DNA of 64,000 nt, taken from NCBI GenBank assembly GCA_964017195.1, contig OZ024890.1:50769593-50833592 (forward strand), in the 5' to 3' direction. The translations under genes and the position numbers were made by a program. This document shows positions 33,930 to 46,551 of this stretch, one piece after another. The number at the start of each line of letters is the position of its first letter. The first letter of the stretch is position 1. Source of the stretch: Siderastrea radians (lineage: Eukaryota > Cnidaria > Anthozoa > Scleractinia > Rhizangiidae). Below the pieces are notes generated by a model that was not told the DNA's origin, made no database searches, and was given only the letters and a program-made list of their open reading frames with translations.

Positions 33930-34536
33930 TTTACACTCAAACGAAGAAAACCGTGAACGCTGAAAATATTCCTGGAATGTGTGTTTTGACCAATCGCGTG
34001 CGAGACCTTGTAACCGCAGAAAACGAACGGGTTTCTCAGTCACGGAATCGAGTTGGTTCTCGAATTGTTTTGAAAGGCCTCAAGATTAAATCTTCATCTT
34101 TATCTTACAGGAATTTAAATTACTATTCCTTTCTATCTGAGAGCCACATGCACTACGCAAGCGAAAATATGTTTGTCAGCGCTTTTGGAGAATAAAATAT
34201 TTCGACATGGCGGCCCAACGATTAGCGGTTCCGGCATTTCAAATAACAGCAACTCAAGCGGCAGTTGTTTCACCTTGATGTAAAAATTGCAATGTCCTCC
34301 CTTAAAATTCTCCCAAAGCTACTATTATTTCTGATAGCACAGCTGACTCGATTTATTTAGGCCGAAATCGTTAAATCTTGAGGTCTTTCGAAACAAATTG
34401 AGAACCAAATCCTTTCCGTGACTGAGCAACCCATTCGTTTTCTGCGGTTACAAGGTATCGCACGTAATTGGTCAAAACACAATGAACATTCCAGAAATAT
34501 TTTCAGTGTTCACGGTTTTCTTCGTTTGAGTGTAAA
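33930..34536. mobile_element. Foldback element (607 bp) inserted in an LRR exon
   Basis: Long inverted arms (about 33930-34090 and 34370-34536) share TTTACACTCAAACGAAGAAA, CCGTGAAC, TATTYCTGGAATGT, TTGACCAAT and GTAACCGCAGAAAACGAA. The flanking 14 and 52 bases reconstruct, apart from a few missing bases, the 72-base LRR exon seen uninterrupted in copy B (57833-57762). No target duplication can be fixed because the flank is slightly deleted. Non-coding. Confidence 0.85.
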
Positions 34537-35167
34537 GTAAACAAAGACACCATCCTGGACTGTGCTCGTCTGGTTAAGGGAAATACTTCTGAAAATTTAA
34601 ACAAGTATTACCAAAGCAGCTTCATAGTAGGTAGCTGCCGCGCGGCTTTTATGTCAGTACCCTATGATGGGGAGTTGATGTCAGCACTGGCACAAATGAA
34701 ATTGAAAGAAAGGAGAACACAAGTATGTCTAAAAAGGCATTGAGATTTGTTGAGGATAACGCTTGACGCTGGTTTGCAAGTCACCCATCCTTCAGACTTG
34801 AGCGCAGTTCTCATCTAACTGAATACGTTTCGCATCTACCCCATTGTCTCAAAATATCATAGTCTACTCCCAAGTACTTACCCCTCTCCCCCTCCCTCTC
34901 CAACCCTTTAGGGAGACTAACAGTATACAGAGAACCAAACACTTAGAAAGTTCTAAATCTCTAATTAACTTACAGTGAATGGATCCGATCTGGCACTGCA
35001 ATTTCTTTCTTCAAATCTTTTAAGTCATTTACTCTACACACAGCTTCTACACCAGACTCTAAATTGTAAGAACAGTTGCAAGAAGTTCCTGGACACACCA
35101 GAGATACGTCTTGACCACAGCAAACGCCTTGAATCGCCAGAAAAACAATAAACCAGAAAACCAACAT

Positions 35168-37918
35168 GGTACTTAAAAAATGACTGAACAAGAAACGTTG
35201 TCTAAAAGCAAAACAAAAAAAGAATAAGTGAATAAGTAAATAAATAATTAAATATGTTAACCATTTTCATTTTGCAGTCATGCTGAATGACTTCTCTCAT
35301 TTGGCAAAAACAACGGATTCTTCACAAAACAGTTTCTTTTTGCCTCAGCTGTTTTGCATTTCTTCCTAGAGCTATCCGTGCTGAATGTTATTCATGAGTT
35401 CCTTTTATCGTAATAACCTGAACTGAAATATGATTGTGTATATCCGAAGCCTTCTGGCCATCCTTCGTCCCTACGACAAAAGATTCACATCTTAATTAAA
35501 ACAGTGAAAACTTGATTTACCCTTATAAAACTGACAAGTGAACAAAAATGAAGGATTGTTGTTGCTTTCAAACTTATTCAACCCAGGGAAAGCTCTCTCT
35601 CTTTCACATGAGAAACCTTGGTAATAATTCATGCTGTAAATGAAATGATAAGAAATCAGTTTTATTTAAGGAACACCTGTAAACCCAAACACATTCCCTC
35701 CTAATTTAAATAAGCATTTCTTTGTGTCACAAAGAAAATGGCTAAACATAAGCACTTAGATGTACTCATGTCATGTATTTATGTCATAATTCGTGTAAAT
35801 CGGATACAAGACGACTGCTCATTCTGTAGAGTGACACCTACATAAAAAACAACACTTTTATCAGGGGTATTAACACCTACATAAAAGTGACAACAACATT
35901 TTTATCAGGGGTATTAACAACACTTTAACACTGCAATGTGACACAGCGGAAATTCAGAGTAATTCGGTTTAATCCATAACTTCTAAAACGATTTTTTTCA
36001 TTGTAATTAGTTCTTTTTTCTCATCCTTGATCATTTACTCAACACATTTTTACTTTATGAGTGATAGATTAGTAGCTCAGGTGTTTAATTAAAAACAGTG
36101 ATCGAAGCAGCTATACCATTTTTTAAACGATACAGCAGCCATATCAATTTTGCCCCTGTGCACCCCATAATGGTCATTAAATTGATTTATTCTTTTGTTG
36201 TGATAATGATGCATCATCAATATGGCAGTATGAATATGGTTGCTGTATCGGTAAAAAGGTCTTTTCAAATTTCTTTTAAGCGCTGCGAATTTCAAAGAAA
36301 ATGGGACGATCGTTTACGGCTTAGAATGGACATGGGTATAAGTAAGGTGATGAATTTTGCGGCCATCGCTCTCAAATTCAGGTTCAAATTAAATCTGTAG
36401 TTCAGTTACTTTCTCATCACGCAACCAAAAAAGAAATCACTATGGATGGAGTGCAAACCACTTTTTGCCATTTTCCTTTTTATCTCCGTGTATCTCAGTT
36501 TATCAATCAGAAATTGGAACGTTTTTCAACTAAGGATATCTGTAGACAGAAGAAATTGTTTTCGATAACCTAATGCGATCTACAACTAATATAACTAGCA
36601 ACATTGCTGCGTTTGTTATTGATAAGGAAACTACTTTGTTGTCGACTACTTTATCGATCACTTGTCTCAGATCGAGACAGGTTTTTTGTCGTCCACTTTT
36701 TTTTAATGATCGACAACAGAATAGTTATCGATAACAACTTGCATAGGGGATGAATTTCGATAACGTAAAGCTTTCGTTTGGAAAATGTCAATGATTATTG
36801 AGGGTACATTAATTTGCAGTGTACACGTATAGCTGCTGCAGTAGGCGAGCAAACATCCCATTGTTTTTTGGCCTAAAAACAACAGAAAACAATTTTCAGC
36901 TTGCACGGGCAAAACCGACATCTGTACGAGCACTAAGGATACAAATACACCAACCCAAGACGTCTGGCTCTTACTTTCAGTCAAATTCTCCTGCTTCATA
37001 AGCGATATTTTGCTGGGAAAGTCATAACAAAACTCATGAGTCGACTCCATCCGTTTGCAAACTCGACCTTAACTAACAGGGAAAAAATATTTGAACTAAA
37101 AGCAAAGGGCACTGTTCATGTATTTTAATTTCTAATTAAAATGTTAATTAGAATTGCCAGCGTACGTACTATTCCTGTCTAGATTTAATTGCTTCCAGGT
37201 GGATTTCCATTGTTTTACGAACGTGTTACGGACGAACGGAGGCGACTTTGACTGGTTTTACATTAGTAAATAAAATTAGAGACGATGTGTGAGCGGCTTA
37301 CGTAAACGTAGAAAGTTTAACAGCGCTCAAATTTCATGTTTACGGTTTTTTTAGGTCTTTTTAATTGTTTAATTTGAATCTCCTTTAATTTTATTCATGC
37401 ACGGAACACCAGTTACAGTATGTTGCCCAGTATCTGACCACTTCAGTTTGAAAGGGCGCTATCTCTCCTTACTCGGGAGAAACAGTTCTGAAATTTGGCC
37501 CTGACAGAGCAAATTTAGTTGCAAATATAGCGTTAAAATGTTGACGTTTTCAATTTGGTATCGGCTGCGCAATTTAAATTTTTGTAAAGATCATACGTTG
37601 AGCAGTATCCGTGCATTGGGCCCAGTATTCGACCACAGCAATACGTTTGTTATCCAAAGAACATTTCAAAACGCAAGTGGTATGTACTTATCTTTTAAGA
37701 TCACTCAAGTAGTTGGGTGTTCGAATTGAAGATAGATTTGAGTTTGTAGAGTCTTAACGCCTGATATAAGCGTCATGATAAATAGTTGTTGCTTTTAATA
37801 TCGTGATCATATGGAACTGTTTTCCCATACAGATGCCTATTTGTGCAGATTCAACCATATCAGAGAAGGAAACGTTAAGATAATTTTTTTAAAGCCAAGG
37901 GAAAGTCGTTTAGATTGG
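35168..37918. other. Intergenic; small foldback sequences
   Basis: An imperfect inverted pair, GATACAGCAGCCATAT at about 36131 and ATATGGTTGCTGTATC at about 36234, forms a small foldback. Short repeats with AGGGGTATTAACA lie at 35860-35930. No gene recognised; the 115-codon minus frame at 36703-37050 has no domain. Confidence 0.4.
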
Positions 37919-38070
37919 TGGAGTGGCGAAGAATTGAGCAGCCGCTGACCATAAGATTTGTAGGAGCATCAATTCCGAGAGGGCTTGCGAGTGTAGTAAG
38001 AAACCACGAGGTCAAATAAACATGTTGTGAAGTTTAACGTTAAAATCTTTAGTTTTATTTCGTCTATCCA
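37919..38070 (+). repeat. 5' LTR of the BEL/Pao element (approximate end)
   Basis: The start is fixed by matching the 3' LTR fragment. The end is estimated from the sequence before gag, where TGGTCTCCTCGAGCC could be a primer-binding site, though I cannot match it to a tRNA. Confidence 0.55.
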
Positions 38071-38183
38071 AAATTGGTCTCCTCGAGCCGGATACAAGTC
38101 AGCCGCCGAAGGATGAACACTCAAGACTCGTGGCATTTGGTGGACGAATGTGTCATTAATCACCGCTTCATGTCAGCCCTGAC

Positions 38184-39240
38184 GTGACTCCCGAAGACTC
38201 GGTAAGCCAGATCGATTCTGTCAAGTCGAAACCGTCGAGAACTTCGTCATCCTCGTCAAAGAGGACAAAGGAAGCCCGAATGAAGGCTGCCATCGCAAGC
38301 CTACAAGTAAAACAGCTAATAGAACGAGTAAAAAGAGACAATGAAGTGCGTGAAGAAGAACTTAGAGAGGAAATGGCCCAAAAGGAATTAGAGTTGAAAC
38401 TGCAACGGCGAAAGCGGAAACCCGATTTGTTACGAAAGAAAAGGGAGGACGAAATGGCGGTCATTTCCGCCCGAAACCAAGCAGAAGTGGCTCAGCTCGA
38501 GCATGAAATACTGGGACAATAAGCTATCTAAGAAAAGGACAACAACGACCAAATCAGTAACGTTAGCAATAAGTCGCCATCTTAGAAGCATTATTTAGTA
38601 CCCAGTTCCCACGCAATTACTGAGGATGAAAGTAAAGATAATCTTTCAAGTTCCTGTGTTGAATTAAGCACTAAAATGACCGTGACTGTGTCCCAGCCCA
38701 CATCTGGGACATCTCAAAGTGGTAATGTATCAACCCTTCTAACAAATTCAGTTATCTGGTCATCATCTCCTGGACCTGCCCTTTCCCCTTGGTCATTTCA
38801 AAACAGTAACACGTCTACCCCTCTAACAACTTCAGTTATCTGGTCAAAACCCTCTGGACCTGCCCTTTCAGAAGACTTAGGTAGAGAAATTCATCATAGT
38901 GGTGCCTCTTTAGCGGGAGTTACTAGTTTTACCCCAACATCAACTTCCAGTCACAGTTATCCTTGTGGATCAAAATCTGCATCTCCACTGAAGTACTCTC
39001 AATCTGGTCCTGCAACACAGTGGGGTCCAGGCACCCGAAGCACATCAACTCCTTACATAACTGGTTTCAATGTAACCTCTCGTCATTATTCAGCTCAAGC
39101 TCTCCCAGTTGAAGAACCTGTTGATGCATTTATTGACAGGCTGACCGTGAGGGCCAAGAAACTGTGTTCCAAATAATTTTTACTAGCTCTCAAACAGCTT
39201 CAAGTATAGCTCTTCTACGAGCACGAGAGCAGCAGCGATT
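38184..39240 (+). pseudogene. BEL/Pao gag, broken
   Basis: First part (38184-38522): a Ser-rich start followed by a strongly charged coiled coil rich in Arg, Lys and Glu (RVKRDNEVREEELREEMAQK), typical of BEL gag N-termini. Second part (38676-39176): an S/T/P-rich linker with two similar NSVIW/TSVIW segments, ending VDAFIDRLTV. A stop and frameshifts separate them. The homology fades at 39240, where a LINE tail is inserted. The zinc-knuckle end reappears at about 39606 as RRPHHTLLHED, fused to the protease part. The capsid core is largely missing. Confidence 0.7.
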
Positions 39241-39249
39241 GCCACCGCT

Positions 39250-39605
39250 TATATAATAATAATATAATAATAATAATATAATATAATAAAACTTTATTAA
39301 CGTGTCTTAAAATATCTAGCTTACACTAAAGTAAGCTAATTTTGGACACCTATCTATACCTATCTAAAGTAATAAAAATATATAAAATATTACAATATAT
39401 ACAATATAAAATATAAAATATAATATCACATCAACCTATAATGATAAAACCCCCAAATGTTCAGGAAATCAAAAGTCACTAATTACTACATAGAGGACAG
39501 TTGTGACATCCTTCCTCCAGTAACGCTGGAGTAGCTTCAATTGCCTGAAAGCAAGTCACCAAGCTAAGGATTTTCCGAGTACAAATAGATGCCTTAAGGA
39601 ACAGT
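39250..39605 (-). mobile_element. LINE 3' tail inserted in gag
   Basis: On the minus strand a stretch with AATAAAGTTTTATTATA and a (TTATTA)n-like end at 39250-39290 looks like the 3' end of a LINE or SINE. The 5' limit, near 39605, is set by where gag sequence resumes. No coding part is seen. Confidence 0.55.
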
Positions 39606-40729
39606 GCCGGCGGCCACACCACACCCTCTTACATGAAGACTATAGAGCAGATTCAAGTATTGAGGGCGCAAATAAAACCCTAGGCAGCTTTACTCAGTCA
39701 TCCACCACTGCGCAAGAAGTTGCTCAGCCTTTGGAGCTAAACACAGGTCCACTCCCTGTTCCTCCGACGGGTGTCCAGAGCAATATCAATCAAGTTTGTT
39801 TTCAGCCTCGAAAGGTCCCACTTCAAATCCTGCCTGTTCAGATCCATTGCCAGAAAGGCGTAGTAAACACGTATGCTCTCCTTGACCCTGGAATTGACTC
39901 GATTTTGATTAGAAAGGACTTAGCAGATCAGCTACAACTTGGTGGTGAAACACATCAGCTTAGCCTGAATACAGTTGGAAATGACGCCAAAACCCGGAAC
40001 TTATGTAGAGTAAGTTTTAGTCTGTCATCCAAAGATCATCCAGAACCGGTATTAGTACATGGAGCGTGGGTCATTGACAAACTCAATATCCCTTCCGTCA
40101 AGGTGTCAAAGGAAGGAGCTATTGAACGGTGGAGACATCTATCAGGTGTTGACCTTCCCGAACTCGAAGGCTGTGATTTGATGCTTCTTATTGGATCTGA
40201 CATGGCTCACTTGTTGATTCAGCTCGAAGTCCGCCAGGGACGATGGGATGAACCCATCGCCATCAAGACTCCTCTTGGATGGACCCTGTTTGGAAATCTA
40301 AGCAGCGGACACTGTGAGACGGTCAATACAAACTTCCTTGCGACAAACGAAGGAACCCAGTTGCAGCATCAGATTGAACGATTCTGGGAGATAGTCTCGA
40401 AGGCAACCAAGCAAGCACTCTCTGAGTCCCCTTTGTCAGCTGAAGACAAAAGAGCACAAGCAATCTTGCAAAACAGTACAGTGAAAGAGAAAAGCCACTA
40501 CAAAACAGTGTTGTTGTGGAAACATGACCCAAACCTCCCAAACAATCGAGCCATGGCAGTTTCAAGACTCCACTCCACTGAGAAGAAACTTAAGACAAAT
40601 CCAGAACTAGCGGAGAAATACCAGAATGTCATTAACGGTTACTTCTCTAATGGGCACGCCAGAAAGATGTCAACTGAGGAGGCTAAGATAGCAACCCCAA
40701 AAACGTGGTACCTACCACATCATGAGTAG
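39606..40729 (+). pseudogene. BEL/Pao gag end and aspartic protease
   Basis: After the zinc-knuckle remnant comes a retropepsin-like domain: KGVVNTYALLDPGIDSILIR, where the catalytic triplet is DPG instead of the usual DSG/DTG, then LIGSDMAHL and IKTPLGWTLFG, which are characteristic of the BEL/Pao polyprotein region. It ends HHE-TAG where the RT begins in another frame (one base lost). The protease would mature the polyprotein. The DPG triplet may mean loss of activity. Confidence 0.8.
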
Positions 40730-42354
40730 TGAATCCCAACAAGCCAGGAAAAGTTCGAGTAGGTTTCGATGCCGCGTCAAAGTTTGACGGTGTTTCACTG
40801 AATGACAATCTCCTCACTAGTCCTGATCTGTTGAACAATTTGGTGGCAATCCTCTTGAGATTTCGTAGTGGAAAGATAGGCGTTATGGCAGACGTTCAAC
40901 AAATGCTTCATCAAGTCAGAGTGTGTGAGGAAGATAGAGCCTCTCTGCGTTTCCTGTGGAGAGACTTAGATGAAACCAGGAAACCAGATGAATACCAAAT
41001 GACTGTCCATGTGTTTGGTGCTGTCGACTCACCTTGTTGCGCAAACTATGCATTGCAGAGAACTGCTCATGACCAGGAAGGGAAATTCAGTAAAGACGCG
41101 ATTCATGCAGTAAAGGGGAACTTTTATATGGACGACCTCTTGACATCAAAACCGAACTCTGATGAAGCTACGCATCTAGCCAAACAGCTGACAGGAATCC
41201 TAGCAACTGGAGGGTTCCGTCTCACGAAGTGGATGTCAAACAGCCGAGACGTTCTTGCTGCCATCCCTTCATCTGAAGTGGCGTGTAACACTGTTGATCC
41301 CGACCGCAAAGAATTGCCACACGGGAGAGCCTTGGGCGTCAAGTGGTGCGTGGAACAAGACCTCCTGTGCCTCGAACCAGTGAAGAGCGAATTTCCCAAC
41401 ACTAAACGGGGAATTCTGAGCGACGCAAGCAGTGTGTTTGACCCCCTTAGACTCGCCACTCCTTGCGTGATGAAGGCAAAACTGATCATACAGGAACTGT
41501 GGAGGCGTCATGTTAAGTGGGATGAAGAGCTGCCTGACGACATCTTCCAGCGATGGCAAAGTTGGAAAGATGGTCTGAAGACTTCGCAGATTATCGCAGT
41601 GCCCAGGTGGTACGGGTTCCATTACGATGAATGCCAAAACGTGCAATTACACGTGTTTTGTGATGCCTCCGAAATCGCCTACGGAGCGGTGGCTTATTTC
41701 CGAACAGTCACTCATGGACGTGTAAATGTGAGCTTCGTTATCTGCAAGACAAGACTAGCACCAATCAAGACCTTAACTATACCACGTCTGGAGCTGCAGG
41801 CTGCAGTCGTAGCAACTAGGCTGAAGTCCAAGATACTAGAAGAAATCGACTTTGAAGTTGACGAAACACATCTTTGGAGTGACTCCAAGATCGTGCTACA
41901 CTACATTAGCAACACTCACAGAAGATTCAGCGTGTACGTATCACACAGAGTTGCTGGAATTGTCTCCAACTCAGACATCAAAGAGTGGCATCACTTCTCT
42001 GGTGCAATGAATGTGACCGATGACTGCACGAGAGGAATAGAAATCCGTGATTTGACTCCGGAATGTCAGTGGATCAGTGGCCCTAAATTTCTATCGCTAC
42101 CTTCAGAGCAATGGCTGAGTAATGAAGTGGTCCCAGAAATTGACGAAAGTGAGCTGGAACTGAAAGCTTCTGTCTTCACAACCTCGAGTACACCGGTTAT
42201 GAATCTAGTAGAATGGGAGAAGTACTCTTGTTGGAGAAGGCTTGTCCGGCTATACGCCTGGTGGATGAGGTACAAATTCAAGTTAAGATGTCAAGCTAGG
42301 AACTGGAGTCCGCCCCCAGAGCGACAGACCAAAGTGTTAATGCCGACGATCTGA
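40729..42354 (+). pseudogene. BEL/Pao reverse transcriptase and RNase H
   Basis: A 541-codon frame. RT begins NPNKPGKVRVGFDAASKF; motif A is MADVQQMLHQVRV; motif C is FYMDDLLTS with both aspartates present. RNase H follows with VFCDASEIAYGAVAYF, RLELQAAV and LWSDSKIVLHYI, which include the expected acidic residues. There is no in-frame start of its own: the frame opens inside the polyprotein after the frameshift. The domain is long and undamaged compared with gag. Confidence 0.85.
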
Positions 42355-42371
42355 CAGAGGCCACCTTAGCC

Positions 42372-43678
42372 TTGTGCCAGCTAGCCCAGATTGAGTCATT
42401 CAAAGAAGACTACAAGGATCTCCAGGCCAACCGAGCTCTCTCACGTAACAGTTCTTTGCTTCCACTACAGCCAGTTCTTGTAGACGGAATTATGAGAGTT
42501 GGAGGTCGACTAGACAAGGGTCCGATACCATTTGAAGCAAAGCACCAATTGATCCTCCCACCAGCACATCCTTTATCCAGACCCCTAGTCGAAGACCTCC
42601 ATGAGAAACACTTACATGTCGGAAGGGAACACGCGTTGGCCCTCGTACGCCAGACGTTTTGGATCTCGCGAGGAAAATCGTTCGTCAGGAAGATTATCAA
42701 TGATTGCCTGCACTGTAAGAGATGGAGAGCTAAGCCAAACGTACCTGTAATGGCATCCTTGCCCAAAGATCGACTTGCGCTCTGTGAGCCTCCATTCACA
42801 AACACTGGTGTGGATTATTTTGGTCCTATGAATGTTAAGAGAGGAAGAGTCACTGAGAAAAGATGGGGCTGTCTCTTTACATGTCTTACCACTCGCGCTG
42901 TCCACTTGGAGTTGGCGGGTGATTTGAGTACTGATTCATTTATCATGGCTTTGAGAAGATTTCGCGGACGAAGAGGCAACCCCAGGACAATACGTTCAGA
43001 TAACGGAACCAATTTCGTTGGAGCGAATAGAGAGCTGACAGAAGCTTTGAAGTCGTTGAGTGAGGAACGAATCACCGTGTGCTGGCGGGATCACCTGGTA
43101 CCTTAACCCGCCGTCATCTCTGCATATGGTAGGAATCTTTGAATCAATGGTGAAGCAAGTGAAAAGAGCATTGAAGACCGTCATTAATGACCAAATTTTG
43201 CCAGAGGAGACGCTCCGTACAGTTCTTGTTGAGACGGAGGCTATACTCAATAGCCGTCCACTTACTTCAGTCAGCGACGACCCGGACGACTATGAAGCAC
43301 TAACACCAAACCACTTCCTCATAGGAAGAGCATCACCCAACTCCCCACCCGGCCATTTTGAGGAGCGGGAAATAATAGTCGTAAGAGGTGGAAAATGGCC
43401 CAAGCGCTTGCTGACATGGTATGGCGACGATGGCGTAAGGAGTACTTACCTATCCTGACAGTCCATCCAAAGTGGAACAAGGAACAACGAATTTAAAAGA
43501 AAGTGACCTGATCCTGATAAAGAATGATGACGCCCCACGCTCACATTGGCCCCTTGGGCAGGTCCAGAAGACATTCCCCGGAAGTGATGGTAGAGTGTGC
43601 ACAGCAGAAGTGAAGACCCCAAGCGGGACTTTGTTGCGGCCAGTCGCCACGTTGTGCTTATTAGAAGAGTCTGTTTAA
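42372..43678 (+). pseudogene. BEL/Pao integrase and C-terminal domain, frame-shifted
   Basis: An HHCC zinc finger (HLHVGREHALALVRQTFW with C-x2-C CLHC) precedes the DDE core: TGVDYFGPM, IRSDNGTNFVGANREL and, in a second frame starting 43060, HMVGIFESMVKQVKRAL carrying the Glu. A further shift near 43430 separates the C-terminal part (WRRWRKEYLP..., then DLILIKNDDAPRSHWPLGQV), the domain usually found at BEL/Pao integrase ends. At least two frameshifts. Confidence 0.8.
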
Positions 43679-43809
43679 ACTAGGAGTTTGCTAAAACTGA
43701 ACAATGCTGAACAGTGCCGTTTACTAAGAAACTTTTCGCGTAGGAGCTGTTTCCCTTTGTTGTTGGTTTTTTTGTGTCGTTCATCTTGTAGACCACTGGT
43801 GGGGGAGGA

Positions 43810-43839
43810 TGGAGTGGCGAAGAATTGAGCGGCCGCTGA
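43810..43839 (+). repeat. Truncated 3' LTR of the BEL/Pao element
   Basis: Only the first 30 bases match the 5' LTR; after GCCGCTGA the sequences part. It is preceded by a G-rich polypurine tract. Confidence 0.75.
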
Positions 43840-46551
43840 ATATTTAACATTAGAAGAAATGTAAACTTCTCAGTCGTAAGACTGACAAATTCAGTAACAA
43901 AGATTTCGAAACCGGTGGAGAATTTAGCGTAATAGAACATCCTTGAATGACGAGAGAAGCTTAGTCTCCCACACTACTTGCAAACTAACCCGAAGGCGTA
44001 ATGTACGAACCTGAAACAGAATTTTAGCGCTGCTCGATATGCCAAAGTTTCCTTTTCCATTGGGAATTTTCAACTTTTTGCCTTCTTTCTGTAGAGGAAA
44101 CAAGGTCACCCAACGAGAAAATTTCAGCAAATTGCTTGAAATGTCATTTTCTGCTTTCTTTCTACAGGTTGATCTGTTTGGTCGCAGAATATTTTAGAAA
44201 ACAGAATCCTATCCGCCGAATTTTCGAGCTGCTGAAGGCTGTCTGAAAATGCTAGCTGACCTTATTTTACACTCAAGACGGCATATAGGAATAAATCAGC
44301 TCATTTGTTACGAAAGTTTGAGGTGATGTGTCACCAAAGAAATCTCTAACTTGCACTGCAATTAAATCCGAATATCTCAGGCGATTTTTGCCTGCCAAAC
44401 AGATATTCCGCCGAGACGAACCACTGGGTGCCCCTGAGGAAACCTAAATATTCGAAATTTGAATGATTTTGAAGGGGTCCGAATTGTCCGATGTTACGCG
44501 GATGAAATTTTGTGACCTAATAATAAACATGACTTTCCTAGCTGACAAGGTTTGCCTCGAATGATAGCTAAAGGCACTTTTTGCACAATTTTCTGCGGCT
44601 AGCCATTTTAATAATAGTCTTGGGATAAGTTGAAGTACCGAAATTAATTTTGTATGAAACTTTTAAAATAATTTTGGACATCAACTATGGCAACAGTTCA
44701 CGCTGTCCGCCAAAAATGCATTTAATGTCAGCTTTATTGTTCAAAGCTCAGAAAGAGGCTTCTAAGCTTTATCACTAAATGGTCACAAGCGTGGCAAGTT
44801 ATCTCCGGCCTCTTGCAAAAAATTAAGGGTGTTCTGGTAGCCTAGGCGATTGTCATGTAACGTTTTATGTCAAAATAACTAATCTTGTTCCTTAACAATG
44901 AAACCAGGATAGTATACCATAGCTAGATCATAAGCTGTTTTAGGGTAATAGCATCTGTTTGTCAAACTTCATGATTACGTAACTGTTACAAGCAACCTAA
45001 ACGAACAAAGGCCGAGTTCAAACGTACAACCGTTGCATAATCAGTTCCACGCTCCATTTTAGTTTTGCAGTTTTATATTAAAGACGTTCGACTAAAGTTC
45101 TGCATTTCTGCAAAAAATGACGACCACTGACAAATGGTGAACATGTTCAACAGCCCACTTGCGTTCGAAGTTACGTTTCCTCATTTCTATTAAGTTTTGC
45201 ACTCCGAGAAACATGGTTGCGTCTAAATATAACTTACCTGTATATTTTTTTTGAGTGGCTTTGAATCTAAACATGAAAAATATTTCACATATACCATATC
45301 ACGTAATCCAGCACAAAAATCGCAGAGAACGTAGGGGAGAAAACCCGTTTGGTAACACGGCAATTTTAAGAATAACTGTGATCTCCATATGAATTCTGAT
45401 GCATCTTTGCGATCATCTATCAGGTTTCTATTAAATCAAGCTCGAAAAATATATAATTTCTTTGCCGGAGAGTTTTTGCAGCTTTGAATTTCCTGCCATG
45501 TTCCCCTGATTATCCATGATGTACCCAAAGTGTAAAGACGTCGTAAACCAAAGACCTTAACCAGTTTTAGTAATGGTTCAGCTACATTTGTCAATAAAGG
45601 TTTACAAACACGCAGACAAGCAAAGTCCAACGACAAAATGAACCTCGAAAAAACTATCAGAAATAATCGGTCGACTAAAATTAGCATATGAAACACAGCG
45701 ATGAGCTAGACAAACAGCCTGGCACGAATTGAATCTGACAGGACATCGAAAAAACGTCTAACGTAAAGCGTTTCGTAAATCTTGAGACAGAGAAACATCG
45801 GCAGGCCTACAGCATCACTTTGTGTGAGTACGATACTCTCCCTTCGCCCCTGAGGTTGTCATTCTGGAAATTGGTACTAATGTTATGACGGTTGACCGTG
45901 GGCCGGTAGAGTAGGCTCAGCGAACGAAAAGTAATTTAAGGACACGTTCCTAAGTTTTAATGTATATTTTTAAAAACCTTTTTCGTCTCGATTATGTTAC
46001 TTCAGGTTATATTTCTTTTAATGTTGCTGTTTGTTACTATTACGTCATTTGTTTTTCTTTACATTTACCTTTTAAAAGCTTTGTTTCCATTTTGATTGAT
46101 GACCAAGCTCTGTTTTTAACGCTATTATGTGTATTTTTGGTGAGTTCCCCTTGGCTTAACTCAGGCTTTTCTTTTGTTTTGGATGTCTGCCTTTTGTTTC
46201 TTTTCCTAGATGACTTCAAGATGCTCCCAACTCAAGCATGTATCCTCTAAGGCCATGTCAACAGCCACCTCATCACATCCTTTGATCCTCCTATCGAGAT
46301 TGTTTGTCCATCTTATAGCCAAGGTGACGACTGAAATCACAAAGAACTTACGTCCCGGTTTGGAGCCTCCTCTGGCCTACCTCTCCTTCCCCCAGTGACT
46401 GGGTATAAGCAGCGGTATAGGGCGCAGTTTATTTTGTGAGGTGTTCTCTGACCTCCACCCTCGTAGGTTTTACCAAAAGAAATTTATACCTCATTTAACC
46501 TGACTGCCGGCGTTGCATTATTTTGGCCCCATGTTGGTTAACCTGTGGTTG
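43840..46551. other. Intergenic, nothing recognised
   Basis: No domain-bearing frame and no long repeat found. A hydrophobic 96-codon frame at 45960-46250 is F/L-rich because of T-rich DNA and is not credible as a gene. Confidence 0.4.

Larger units (their letters stand above)
29247..35167 (-). pseudogene. LRR-containing rhodopsin-type receptor, copy A (LGR-like), inactivated
   Basis: Exons on the minus strand: signal peptide plus LRR N-terminal cap (35167-34974: MLVFWFIVFLAIQGVCCGQD, CPGTSCNC); an LRR exon (34588-33916) interrupted by a 607 bp foldback element; a 72-base LRR exon (33785-33714) with a GC instead of GT donor; and the hinge plus seven-helix exon (30621-29247). Compared with copy B, the last exon has a deletion near 30400, a frameshift near 30180 before KLLRQTPYL, a one-base loss near 29910 after NFRKK, and about five residues missing before IILPGIKSIMNPILYGYKN. 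It would have been a cell-surface receptor with leucine-rich ectodomain. An L2-like LINE and an older LINE relic fill its main intron. Confidence 0.85.
37919..43839 (+). mobile_element. BEL/Pao LTR retrotransposon, degenerate
   Basis: Order gag - protease - reverse transcriptase/RNase H - integrase - C-terminal domain on one strand, the BEL/Pao layout. The 5' LTR begins TGGAGTGGCGAAGAATTGAG (37919), contains AATAAA near 38016 and ends at about 38070. The same start recurs at 43810 right after a GGTGGGGGAGGA polypurine tract, but homology stops after 30 bases, so the 3' LTR is cut short. Gag is disrupted by an inserted LINE tail. Frameshifts separate protease from RT (about 40727) and split the integrase (about 43085-43105) and the C-terminus (about 43430-43470). 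No envelope-like gene is seen. This copy cannot be autonomous. Confidence 0.85.

Noticed and set aside
45960..46250. Hydrophobic 96-codon frame resembling a membrane protein
   Set aside because: Phe/Leu richness follows from T-rich DNA; no upstream or downstream exon.
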